In this document: one piece after another, positions 46,665-58,141 of the stretch
Layout: each line of letters opens with the position of its first letter
Numbering within the stretch: position 1 is the first letter of the stretch
Program-made: the position numbers and the translations under genes
Source: Gnetum montanum
Taxonomy: Eukaryota > Streptophyta > Gnetopsida > Gnetales > Gnetaceae
Length of the DNA stretch: 64,000 nt
Reading direction: 5' to 3'
NCBI GenBank assembly: GCA_015680685.1
Contig: MNCI01037842.1
Span: forward strand, 686,585-750,584
The notes under the pieces: model-generated
The model's database searches: none
What the model saw: only the letters and a program-made list of their open reading frames with translations
Told to the model about the DNA's origin: nothing

Positions 46665-48460
46665 ACTATTGTACCATACAATTATAAAAATGTTAGTGCT
46701 TGTAATCAAAGAGAGATGATAGTATTTGAGCTTATGTGAACGGGAATTACCTTCACATTACTCAGATTTTTTTTAATAGATAAATTCAGTCACCACTACT
46801 AATATCAATTAATAAATAGTAAATAAACACAAACCAATTCTCTGATAAATGAAATAACAGGTGTCCACTCATTCTCACAATGAGCATCTATAAGTTTATC
46901 TATTAAAATGTATCTAATACCTCCATGAAATTTAGTTTAAAGAATCAGTCAGGACGTAAATTAGAGGTCAAATTCTATAAGTTCCATCCTAAAATAGTGA
47001 AAACAAACTAAATTATCATATTCAGGTAGAGAACAAATGTCCTGACAACCTGACGCAGTGAAGTTATACAACGTAAATTTCAGAAGTTCATTTTCAAAGT
47101 ATTTGAATAGCAACTAATATTCGAATATGAAAAACTCTTCTATTTTCTCTGCATGACTGCATAAAAACACTACTATAAAGTCACATCGGTAATAATACGG
47201 AGTATCTAAAAAGCTATTCAGTTTCATCGTTATCCTCTAAATCTCCAGTTCTAGAAATTTCAACAATGCCCAATGTAAGGTTTAATCACGCGGAACGTTC
47301 TTTGCCAGCAACGGTTATGTACCAAGCAATGTAACTACCTTCATTTAAACAAGAGTCTTTTAGACACTGCAGTTAACACTGTTTTTTTTTTACTTAGCTG
47401 CATTAATGGCAAAGCTTCAAGAAATTGCATGGTGCTGCAAGAAATTGCATGATGCTGATTGTATAGGTAGCCACTACAGCCTTGTCATTATAAGAATCCC
47501 TCTAATTTGTGGTTTGTGGTGGTTAAAGTTGACCCATTCTTCTCTGCCTTATAGACAGAAATCGAAGGTTTTTGTGTGGCTTTTATATTTATTTTTGGGT
47601 TTTCAACACAGTAAACAATCGTTCAATGAAAATTTAAAATTAATTTTCGTTATTTTGTCTTGGTTTTTGGCTGGAAGTCTACTGGTTACGTCACCATGCT
47701 ATCCCATTTTATGGGAAATTTGGCAAAGCTGACCAGAACCAGAAGTTTAATAATTTATAAATGCCTTTTGGAAAATATATTGAATTCTATCCATAGATCT
47801 TTAGGGAGTAATAGGTTAAGTTTTACTTTACATATTTATAATTTTTAAAATTTAAAAAAAATATAGTATTTGTGCTCTTAGGCTCTTGTTAGAGGAGATT
47901 GCAACTTGTAAATACGACAGAGAATGAATGAATTGATAAATTATTAATTGACAAGTATGTTAAATTTTGATATTACAACTTAAATTTTAGAAATCAAGCT
48001 TGATCAAGTCAATTTTGGTTTTTAAAAATATACAAAGATTGTTTAATTTTTATTTATTTATCCATTTTCATTAATGAAATAAGTATAAATTAATTTGGTA
48101 TATTAATAGGCTCTAGATTTTTGTTATCTATTACAAAATGTTAATATATCTCATTATAACTTGCTAGAATAGAACTTGTAAATCATACCATGCATGTTAT
48201 ATGAATTAACTAAGTCACACCTTGTTCTTCTCATAGCTTAATGTAGTATTACTTTCCATGATATTCCTTTGGAGTTTTCTTCCGTTATGCTTTTAAACAC
48301 TAATCCTCCAACGTACATCTTATTCAAGATCATAGTTATTTTCTCATGTTATACTTTATCTAATTTTATTTTTAATAAATTTTTATTTTTCTATAAATTT
48401 TGAAATATGATCAACCCTTCCCAAAAAAGAAAAAGAAAAATAGTAAAAATGTTTTGTGAC
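46665..48460. other. Intergenic, no gene supported
   Basis: AT-rich. A 108-codon ORF at 47406-47732 begins with a 14-bp direct repeat (CAAGAAATTGCATG twice) and is rich in hydrophobic residues. I recognise no domain and think it is chance. Confidence 0.4.
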
Positions 48461-48570
48461 CTTACTATGTCTCTTCTATGAAATGAGTTTTAGAGATTTT
48501 GATCTGTAATGTTTTTTAATGAAATGAGTTTTAGGGATTTTGATCTCTAATGTTTTTTAATGAAATGAGT
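48461..48570 (+). repeat. Short tandem repeat, about 46-bp unit
   Basis: AATGAGTTTTAGRGATTTTG followed by ATCTSTAATGTTTTTTAATG occurs twice and starts a third time. Confidence 0.75.
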
Positions 48571-49308
48571 TCAAAAACATACCTAGAGAGTTGAATCTTT
48601 GACAAAATACATAGTTTTTAAAATAAAATATTGATATAATATTCTATTAAGATGAAATTATAAATATAATTATGCTAACAAAGGCATGTGCATCATGATA
48701 TTTAGGGAAAGGTTTGTTATAATAAATCCCAAAACAAAAAGAAAAATTATATTCATGAACAACAACAATACATATACATCAGTTTTACCTTGTTTATAAA
48801 AGATATATGACAATAAGATAAATGAAAAGGTGAAGTAAATAATATGGTATAATTATCTACCTAGATACATTGAGGTTGATATAATATTTATGTATCATAC
48901 AATAAAATTATATAACTTGCTAAAATATATAAAGTAAAGTACAAGTAACAAAATATATTATGCATATTGCCTCACACCACTTGTATTATTTTAAATTATG
49001 CATTAATGAGATGCTATATTATTCTATAGTTTATTGTAAATTACTAATAACTTACAATTTCCAAATTCTTCAAGAATTTGCATTAATTGATATAGGTCTT
49101 TCACTTTCAATCATGATATAAAGCCTATTCTTATTTGTTGGTAATACATTGCAAGTTCTAGTTGTATTTGGAACACCTCTATGTTTTTCTTAGCTTCAAA
49201 TATTGCATACACAAAGTGTTAGTTTCTAGTCCAATAGATCCAAAGGATCTCAAGAATGTAAGTAAAAACATTTTAATTTTAGTTTCTCAATTAGAACAAG
49301 AACAAAAG

Positions 49309-50060
49309 AAAAGCTAATTTAATTTATAAAATAACCTAGATGAACATTATTATTGAATAAAAATATGCAACAAATTTTTTGCCCTTATTTTATGAGTCCT
49401 TAAAAGCATTCACAAAGCAAAGGCACAAGGGTAGTTGCATGTTGGTTTTTAAATAGTCTTACATTTAAGTTGTGGAAAGCGATGAAATCATGTACAAGAG
49501 ATGTATAAAATATTAAAACCAATATATTAAATGGTCATTGTTGTTGGCATGGGATCCATGTTTCTTTTTCTTAACCCACAAGAGGACTTGATTCCTTTTC
49601 TTGGTAGATGTGTAACCATAAGCTACAAGACAGAGGCTAGCATTTTTCATTCATACAAAACTTAAACTTTCATAGAAGTTAAGTAGAGCTTTTAGAAGTT
49701 AATTCAATTTATAAAAGAACATAATTGAACATAACTATTGAATGAAAATTATGTGACAAAATACCATAAATCTTTAAAAACATTAACTTAGCAATCATTC
49801 AAACATGTTTGCATATTAGTTTTTAAATAGTCCTATATTTAAGTTGTGGAAAATGATGAAATTATGTATAAGAGATGTATAAACAATTAAAACTAATATA
49901 TTAAATAGTCACTATTGGTTGTATGGAATTCATGTTTCCTTTTCTTAGTCCATAAGAGGATTTGGTTACTTTTCTTGGTGGTTGTGTAATCATAAGCTCT
50001 AATTGAGATACAAACATTTTTCTTTTATACAAAATATAAGAGAAACTAAGTAAAAATTTA
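49309..50060 (+). repeat. Diverged tandem duplication, two units of about 375 bp
   Basis: Units 49309-49690 and 49691-50060 share, in order, AATTTATAAAA-AAC, ATTGAATRAAAATTATG, TTTTTAAATAGTCYTA-ATTTAAGTTGTGGAAA, ATGTATAARAGATGTATAAA and CCATAAGCT... Divergence is high, so the duplication is old. Confidence 0.7.
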
Positions 50061-50189
50061 TTACTCTATTTTACTTATTAGAATTGAACAAATTATTTAG
50101 AATTTTTAAATCAAAAGTCTTACCACTAAGCTAACATTTCATTATTGCCTACATACTAGAAATTTAAGGGTTATTACAACAATGAGGCG

Positions 50190-50460
50190 TTAGCCTAGTG
50201 ATATAGGTCTTGGCATGGTAATCCTAGGTCACATGTTTGATTCTACTTCGTAGCACTAAGTTATAAACTTTTATAAATCTTGTGCTACACCTATGCTTCA
50301 CTTATTTCACTTATTTTGGGTTCCCAGCTTCTAACACCAACCACACACACAACACCCCCACACACCCTCCCCAACAATAAGGTGTTATCCTAACAATAAG
50401 ACTCTTAATTTGGAAATTCCACATTATGGGTTTGATTCTAAAGGTAGTTAATGCAAAAAA
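50190..50460 (+). mobile_element. Dimeric SINE-like tRNA-derived repeat
   Basis: Two related heads: one starts with CAACAATGAGGCGTTAGCCT (50190-50255), the other with CAACAATAAGGTGTTATCCT (about 50380-50445). Each ends with a box B-like GTTTGATTCTA. The first also has a good box A (TTAGCCTAGTGATATAGG) and GGTCACATGTTTGATTC at the proper spacing of about 30 bases. Such internal RNA polymerase III promoters define SINEs. The two heads are joined by a C/A-rich linker. Confidence 0.45.
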
Positions 50461-50587
50461 TATTCATTAATTATATGGCATATATACATTATGATGATAT
50501 AAATAATGATTGAAAATTAATTACTCCAATACATGATGCTAAAATTGCATAGGTTGTAAGCAAGATTTTTTTAAAGAAAAAGTCAAG

Positions 50588-51059
50588 AAATATTCAAAAA
50601 ATCTATTTTTTTTTGTAGCATTATCCCTTTTCTATCTTCAAAGAAATTTTGGACATGTCAAGGTCTCTAAAATTTTTATTAAGTCTAATCTAGAGGTTAG
50701 GTCATTCTTTGGATTTACATGCAAATGAAGACAATTTTGAGTCACTTGAGACATCAAGACATTTAGGTGTACCTACAGTAAAATATTTTCCATTCAATAC
50801 CGAATACTTCCTTGCATCATACAAAATATTCAAAAAATCTATTTTGTTTTGTAGCATTATCCCTTTTCTATCTTCAAAGAATTTTTGGACATGTCAAGGT
50901 CTCTAAAGTTTTTATTAACTCTAATCTAGAGGTTAGGTCATTCTTTCGATTTACATGCAAATGAAGACAATTTTGAGTCACTTGAGACATCAAGACATTT
51001 AGGTGTACCTACAGTAAAATATTTTCCATTCAATACCCAATACTTCCTTGCATCATACA
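50588..51059 (+). repeat. Recent tandem duplication, period 236 bp
   Basis: 50588-50823 and 50824-51059 are about 97% alike (I count roughly seven differences). The 65-codon ORF across it has no motif. Confidence 0.9.
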
Positions 51060-52160
51060 TCATCTAAAATAAGTATTTACCATAAAGTCTGGTGTAGCCT
51101 ATTTCTTTCTTCTTCTTTTTTTTTTATTTGACATTTATTTTTTTGGCCAAGAGAGGCCAATACATGGCATGATAGGGGAAGGGGGAGTGTATTTTGTCGC
51201 TCTTCACATCACGCGTCACGTAAACACGTCATGTAAGATCCCATGATGAAGAAAAATATATATTAATTCTCAATATGAATATTTTGGTTTTCAATATGAA
51301 TATTAATTCTCAATGAATCAATTTGAGATTTTATTAATTTGTAAAATATATAAGATTCTCTAGGCCAAATAATAGATATATGTTATAAATATATAGCTAA
51401 ACTAGTTACCTTACAACTAACCAAATAATATGTAACATTATTAGATTGAACTTTTTTGTTTTTCAACTAATGCTACCTCTAAGGAATACCCATATAAAAA
51501 AAGCTCTTATTTTAACTTTTTATTCCATATTTGTGGACAAATTCTGAAGTCAAGTTGGGTTATCACCTTTGGATGAGAGTACCTTACTGATTGAACCGTC
51601 CAATTGATCGTTCTACTCACTGATTGGATCATAAGGAAAGTCTTATCTTCTTACGAAGGATATGATGTTTGCTTTGAACCCAAAGGCATGATACACCATA
51701 TCATCTTGAACACGTTACGTGTGGAAAAGAATAAAACCTGAAGTTACGTAAAAGAAAAATAGAGAGAAAAAAAAATGATCAATGTATCTATTCATAGAGA
51801 TCGGAAGTTCAAACGACATTTCGAATTTACATATAAGCGTATGACTAGAACGTAGCTGCTATTTCGAAAACATGTCAGTATCGGTGACATGTAAGCGTAT
51901 GAATCATTCAACAAGTTTGTTTTTATCATTTGGCCTGCCTGACTAACAGAGGCACTTGATTCCGTTATCGTTTTTGGAAGTGGAACGATATTGCAAATGG
52001 TGGAAAGTCTTTTAAAATATGGTTCATGAACTCAAAATCAGTATCATACATTGAAAATGGGTTATCTTCAAGGCAGAGTCTACGGCGTGAGCCACTCCTT
52101 ACGCTACAGTAACGTTTTTCTAAAAAATGCTTTGGCCGGCTCTTTTTTAGAGTAAATATT
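51060..52160. other. Intergenic, no gene supported
   Basis: Nothing recognised up to the promoter region of the 52.4 kb locus. Confidence 0.4.
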
Positions 52161-52162
52161 TC

Positions 52163-52259
52163 ATAGAACGAAAGAGACGGGTTGCCCAATACGGTCACAA
52201 TAGTGCAGTAAATTTGTCGTGGAATGAAAGAGACAGGTTGCCCTATATGGAGACAATAG
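52163..52259 (+). promoter_or_regulatory. Conserved upstream block, tandemly doubled
   Basis: The GAGACAGGTTGCCC block occurs twice here: 52163-52203 (AGAGACGGGTTGCCCAATAC) and 52218-52259 (AGAGACAGGTTGCCCTATAT), each ending in CACAATAG/GACAATAG. The second is about 140 bp before the ATG. A 132-codon - strand ORF (52363-51965) overlaps this block and is judged a shadow. Confidence 0.6.
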
Positions 52260-52399
52260 TTGAGTACGGCCGCTAATCTCAGCTTCAGCTGGATTTTCAT
52301 GCCAGTAAACCCGGGATAGTGTCGTGTTTTCCCTATTATCTCGTCATTCTTTTTTCTGCTCATGGTTTGGTTCTAAACTTCTAACTTTCCTCTTCTTCA

Positions 52400-53302
52400 A
52401 TGAAAACAAGATTGCTAGCACTGGTAAAAAATGCTCTCCACAAGCATCGACAGATTTTAAGACCTGCGTATTTGAGAAAGGTAAAGAGAAGAACAGGATC
52501 AGGAACAGGAACAGTTATATATCCTCAGATCACTGTACGCGTGTAAGTATCGACGCTACTAGTGAACAAGGGCAGCCGGGTATATTTCTTCAATAAGGTT
52601 TAAGCTTTTAATTTGTATGATAATCCAAACTACTGCGGAATAAGGTTAGCTTTCATTTGTCAAATTTCTGTTAGTTTTCGAGTTTTGACTGGATGCTTGC
52701 TAGAACATTTATGTCATGTTACAGGGTCTTTGCTAGGATTTAGCTAAATACTCTGAAATCATTTTTCTGAGGTTTCAATCTTAGGGTATTATGAATATCA
52801 TATACCAGACTATTACTGGATTTAAATGCCCCTAATCAACATTGGGAACAGAGAGAAAAAAAGAGTTGGAAAAATTCAAAAATATTACCGCTGTGTGAGC
52901 AGACTGCAGAGCAAGCGAAAAAGAGATAAAGCTAGGATTGGACATGAAGAAACAGTTTACTGGTGGTCAATATCAGCTCAGAATCCTCACAACTAAACAT
53001 GGATGTCCACTATTTTGCTATATTTTGTCGTTAGTAGAGTGAAGGCATTGAGGTGTCTCAATTTAAGACTTTCCAAGCCAAGATAGAATCTTTTAGACTC
53101 TGATTGTTGTGGTAAATAATAGATAAGAAATTCTGCAATAAGTTTATTTCGTCACTCTCAAACTCTTTAATGATTTTTTGCTGTTTTGGTAATGTATCAG
53201 AATGACAATGCAACAGAACATGTTTCCAGTGGACTCCAAAAGAAACTCTGCACAATGGCTTCTTACTCGTCCAGTGTATGGCTTCGTTGCTGTGTTAGGT
53301 AA
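52400..53302 (+). pseudogene. Paralogue of the 38.0 kb gene, broken
   Basis: Exon equivalents are 52400-52579, 52910-53111 and 53201-53302, with all GT-AG borders conserved. Exon 1 keeps MKTRLLALVKNALHKH and RRTGSG, lacks the KTHKYTRS part and has a TAA. Exon 2 keeps GGQYQLRILTTKHGCPLFCY only after a +1 insertion, has a 2-base deletion after the VE codons, and more damage follows. Exon 3 (34 codons) keeps SSGLQKKLCTMAS. The ACT-like core is lost, so no functional protein is expected from this model. Confidence 0.75.
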
Positions 53303-55421
53303 AGCTAAGTTGTTGCTTTCAAATCGTTACTATCCGGTTATTAAGCCATTTTTCTAATCGTTTCTAGATTCTAATACCCTTTTGCCAAAACAGAGAACGG
53401 ACATTATTTTATATTCTAGCATAGTATATTTGTCATGGAAATTTTTAAACTTAATGAATGGTTTAAAATGAAACTAGTAATACTGCGATTGTCTTAACCA
53501 GAACTTAGGTTATAGCGTCGAGATTCCTTTAAAACATGGGTTAACCTCTTGAGGTCCTTGAGCTTGAGGAATTTTTATGTAACCAGTCTAGACGCCATAG
53601 GCCTTTTTAGTGTATTTTTACCATCATGCTTTGAATTGAACATATGATTTGCATGAATGAACTACTCTAACTTCAGTACGCTAAGTTTGCCTGATGAGCA
53701 TCTTCGAAGCATAATAAATAATTATGGCAAAGTATTGGAGGCGGTGAAGCTTTGATTCCAAAAATCCTAATAAGGTACTTTAAAGCATAATATAAACAAT
53801 GTTACCTTGGGCACTGAAATTATACTCCCTTCTCATAGTAAGCTCATCATAATAGATGAGATAAAGATATCAAAATAATAAAGATGGCAAATGGTTTTTA
53901 TTAAGGATTGATGAGGGTTCGAAGCCAATTATATTACTGGATTGTATGAATTTTAGTTTCTAAGATTCTACTTCATACTAATTTTAGTTTCCTAAACAAG
54001 GCCATATAGACAAAGTAAACCCTAGTTGCAAGAAATGCAACCGATTGCCAATGTTTTGCGTTTTCCATTTCTGCAATGGAAACCCCCATTTCAAAAACCC
54101 GTTACTTTACATGTTTACTGTTCCTTGAATATTAATATATATATATATATTGAGAAAACTGAAAGGTTTTCCCATAGTTGTTAAATGAAATACATTTAAA
54201 TCAAGTATATTTGGCCATAAACTGTAATTTCTTTCATAATATGTGAGTTATATTGGTAGTTCTCTTCCCATGTATCACTTCTGTTTCATTTTTGACGTAG
54301 AAATAATCAAATTCTCTTATATTATTGCATGGATTCTTTATGCCATTTCTTTTCTGCAACCTTTTCTTTGGCTGTTTTCTGTCACATTTCTGTGCCGTTC
54401 ACTTTGCTCTGTTTCTCGTTTCTGCTAACTATGAAGTAAACCTCAGAAGATTTGCTTGATCAAATTTAGCCTAGTACAAAGCTCGAAACATTTCACAAGA
54501 TTTGGTTTTTCCAAGAATTATATAACTGTAAAGTTGGTATAAAAAGCTTTATAAGGTACAGGGCATGTTGTTTCAATGTCCAACTTTCAGGTATAATATT
54601 GTAAATACAGAAGCAAAGTGCTCATATAAAGGAAAGTAACCAAAAGTGAAAGTGAAACCAGACCTTTTTATTATCTCCACTGAGAACTCTTAAATCTATA
54701 GGACCAGTTTCAGAATTCCTTTTATGTTATTTTTTATTTAAAATTGATAATGCAGTGATACCTACTAGAAAGACCTTCCTGTATATAAGAAAAAAAAATA
54801 GTATTCTTTTATTATTATTTTCCTTGAATCAGGGAAGTTGTTTCTAGGGAGATCTTTGACTCGAGCAGCCAAAGAAACGTGAAACAGGAACTATAGATCT
54901 CTGCAACTACGGAACTACCAACTTACAATTATTTTAAAGCGTGCATGAAGCTGAAGCAACCAGTCAGCAAGACAACATTTAGCTGGCAACCTCAATACCT
55001 ACCAGACAAATCTGGATACGAGATCTTTGGCTGGGGCCCGAACTGACTATGATTTCATAAATTAGTCCATTCGTGATCCACTTATGGATTATGGACAAAA
55101 TCAGTCAAAAACTGTAGGTAGAAAACAGCTAACAACATGTCTTCTGGGTGACCATGAATTATAAAAATTAGGCATTTAGGCAATTACGAGACGTTGTCTT
55201 GAAGTTTGATGACAGCGTATACGATATTACAGAACTGAGACAGTCAAATCATGTCATCAAGTGAAAAAGAAAAACAGAAAACAAAACTCTGCGTGGCATC
55301 AGCTGCGTGGAAGTTTAGACTTTAGCCGACCTTCTTTGGAAAACAGTAGTCAATAAGATTACGCATCAGTGTATTGTTAGGACGCAGATACTATCATTCC
55401 ATCAATCTAAGTTTAATATTT
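53303..55421. other. Intergenic, no gene supported
   Basis: The 3' flank (53.3-53.45 kb) is related to that of the 38.0 kb gene. An AT dinucleotide run lies at about 54133-54152. ORFs are short and without motifs. Confidence 0.4.
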
Positions 55422-56775
55422 GGGTTACAACCTATGCGCCGGAGATTCGCGATTCCGGACAAATTTTCGCGAACGGTTTGCGTTGGATTCCAGAGCGCGT
55501 ACAGAAGCGCATTAAATTCGCAATGGGTATGTATTTCATAATTTCCAATGAAATTTTGTCTGTATTTGTACTTATACATTGAAATGGTCGCCTTGCCTTG
55601 CCTCAGATTGTTCTTGCCTTTTCAATGATGTCTGCAATTTGCATTAAAATCTTACGTATCTTCTCCTGTTCTGAATCATACCAAAAATTTCATTTCATTT
55701 GATTGTTTCATTTCATTGTTAAGTGGCAAGCAAGCAATCAAGATTCATGGCATCGGAATGACACGGACCACAAGAAAGTACGAATAAATAAACAAACACT
55801 ATGGTAACCGAAGGCCAAAGGGGCAAGTATGGGTCATACGGAAATCAAGTTTTGGACGGGGCGTGCGAGGAAAACATTGCATGTGCATGGATTCGCCTGC
55901 CTTTGTTCCGCCATGACTCACATTCACGCGTGATTATTGTTCATTGCTGGTTTTTGCTCTTTTTCTCATATCTCTGCTGAAAAAAGAAAAAACAAAACAG
56001 ATGGATGTTCAACTATTTTAAAAATCTGTTTGCTTATAAAACAATGAAGCCCACCAGCACATGGCCAATGGCCATATGCAAGCTCATGGTGCTCTGGTTT
56101 TTACTTTCCCCTTCATCATGACTAGTGCCGATTTTTCAGTGTCTGAAAGGTTTTCGATCATTGTAGGTGAGGTGAGTTGCTGGCTGTGCCTAGTTTAGTT
56201 AAGTTGTGTCTTCTTTTAATGCGGTCATCTTCAGTGTGGCCCTATGGCACTACTCACAAGGGTGCTACTCACAAGTAGTTGTTGAACAAAAGTATTAGCT
56301 GACCTGATTTGTTATAAATTTGGTTGAGGCTTGAGGCTTGATTTCATTTTTTGAAATATTGGATTGAGTAACAAAGGGGTTTCATTTTATTGCTGTCATT
56401 TTGGTTGTTGCAGAAATTATATGTTTGGCCGGATCATGGCTCCTGAGTAAGGAAATGGATTCAATGTCCTCCATACCTTTGCAAATTTTCTTGCTTCAAT
56501 TTAATGGTGATATTGCAATCTTCTGTGCAATGTGCAATTTTTAACCAGTAACAATATTTTGGATTTACATTGTTCTATATTTTACAATGTATTTTTATGA
56601 TATATGAGATTTAATTTATTAAAAAATTAATATATTTAAATTTTCTCTATCACATCCCCAGCTACGAACCCGTCTCCACTTTTCTTGAGGCACGTACCCA
56701 AACACGTTCAGAATCACGAATCATTGATTCATCGCTTCCATGAATCGGATTCTTTTGATGCATAGGTTACAACAG
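55422..56775. mobile_element. Possible inverted-repeat element, about 1.35 kb
   Basis: The left end reads ACAACCTATGCGCCGGAGAT then TCGCGATTCC. The right end read inversely is GTAACCTATGCATCAAAAG then AATCCGATTC. They share AACCTATGC and an ATTCSGATTC-like block in the same inner order, i.e. imperfect terminal inverted repeats. The inside has no transposase; a TTGTTGCAG splice-acceptor-like site and a 3'-UTR-like stretch appear at 56.4-56.6 kb. No target duplication established. Confidence 0.3.
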
Positions 56776-56783
56776 AGTTCCAC

Positions 56784-56849
56784 AAGCTCTTGATGGTGGA
56801 AAGGCATGCCAAAGTTAAGCTCTTGATGGTGGAAAGGCATGCCAAAGTT
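56784..56849 (+). repeat. Perfect 33-bp tandem duplication
   Basis: AAGCTCTTGATGGTGGAAAG plus GCATGCCAAAGTT twice without a mismatch, so it is very young. It lies about 340 bp upstream of the ATG of the 57.2 kb locus. Confidence 0.95.
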
Positions 56850-57013
56850 TTTCTGATTTTTAAGGGTCGATGAGATCAAAAGCAGTTTTATACATTCAAT
56901 ACTGGTTAACTTTAAGGATTATTCCACAACATGAGCCACACCCAAAACTGGAAAAATGGGCTTTTTAAGGGATGTTTAGCCTTAAACCTGCCTTTTTAAG
57001 AGTTAACCCTTCT

Positions 57014-57052
57014 TGCAATGAAGAGACAGGTTGCACTGTCTGGGGACAATAG
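57014..57052 (+). promoter_or_regulatory. Conserved upstream block of the 57.2 kb gene
   Basis: AAGAGACAGGTTGCACTGTC ending in GGACAATAG, about 135 bp before the ATG; the same block as at the other two loci. Confidence 0.6.
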
Positions 57053-57185
57053 AAGCATAATTCTCAGCTTAGGCAATTATCTACACCATATGCTTGCTGG
57101 TTTTCCAGATTCCTTTCATCCATGCACATGAAGCTGTAGTGCTGGCTGTGGTTTGGTTCTGAACTTCTGATTTTCCTCTCATACA

Positions 57186-58141
57186 ATGAAAATAAGATTG
57201 CCATTAGTGACCAAAAGCATTCCCCAGAAGCATGGAAGGACTTCGAGAACTTCGTTGAGAGGAACAGGCTGCAGGAAAGGAAAAACCCACAAGTATACCA
57301 GATCCTGAGTCAGATCACTCTATGTAACAATCCTGCTAGCATCCCTCAAAGCCACAGCGAACAAGGGCATCCAGGTGTATTTCTTATCTCTGTCAGAGTA
57401 GATATATAAGGGATTCAACCTTTACTTTTATCGAAGCAAGTATGGAGTAATCGTAGCTTTCATTTCTTTTTCATGGGGTAAAATTTTTGTTGGTACTGAT
57501 CGGCTTCTTGCTGGAATATTTACATCTGGGTTTAGGTTTTTTTTTTTTTTTCTTTTCCCCCCTCGGATTTAGATAATTACCCTTGGAGCGCCCATCTACG
57601 CTAAAGATTTCTAGGTTATTTAGAATATTTTCTACTGACTACTGCTGGATTTATATCTTAAACGCCAGCAAAAGCATTTGAAATAGCAAATAAGAAAATC
57701 TTAGTACAGTCTCAGAAATACTGTTGTTTTCTGCAGAGTAAGGGAACGAGAGATAAAGCTGCGATTGATCATGTAGAGGTAACAGTCATGGGTGGGCACT
57801 ATCATATCAGAGTTCTGACAACAAGAGAAGGATGCCCACTCTCCTGTTATATTGAGTTGTTGGTAAGTGAAGGCATGCAGGTGCTTCATGTTACAACTTG
57901 CACAAGCCAAGATAGAATCTTCCATACTCTGATTGTAGAGGTAAATACTAAATTGTTACTGGAACAAGAAAATTATTTTATTCAGCATCACTGTTTTTCA
58001 TGGTTTCTTGGCTGTTTTGGTTGTGGAGATCAGAGTGACAGGATGAGAGCACATGATCCCAGGGGACTCCAAAAAAGACTCTGCACAAAGGCTTCTAACT
58101 CTTCCATGAAACGAATGCAGCAGAAAATATTTACATACTGA
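57186..58141 (+). pseudogene. Paralogue of the 38.0 kb gene, exon 1 stop
   Basis: Exons 57186-57374, 57737-57940 and 58034-58141, with GT-AG introns at the same places and phase 0 (63+68+35 codons and a stop). Exon 1 keeps MKIRLPLVTKS and KTHKYTRS but has TGA at codon 41, where the 38.0 kb gene has Ser. Exon 2 is fully open: VEVTVMGGHYHIRV, GCPLSCYIELLVSEGMQVL and DRIFHTLIVE; by hand 43 of 68 residues equal the 38.0 kb gene. Exon 3 is open. So the ACT-like part is intact and only exon 1 is interrupted. A product starting at an exon 2 ATG (57788), or altered splicing, cannot be excluded. Confidence 0.6.

Noticed and set aside
47406-47732. 108-codon + strand ORF
   Set aside because: No motif, odd composition, no conserved neighbours; likely chance in AT-rich DNA, though not disproved.
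50190-50260. Functional tRNA gene
   Set aside because: Box A and B are present but I cannot fold an acceptor stem or anticodon arm; SINE head fits better.
51965-52363. 132-codon - strand ORF upstream of the 52.4 kb locus
   Set aside because: No domain, overlaps the doubled promoter block, not conserved as protein at the other two loci.
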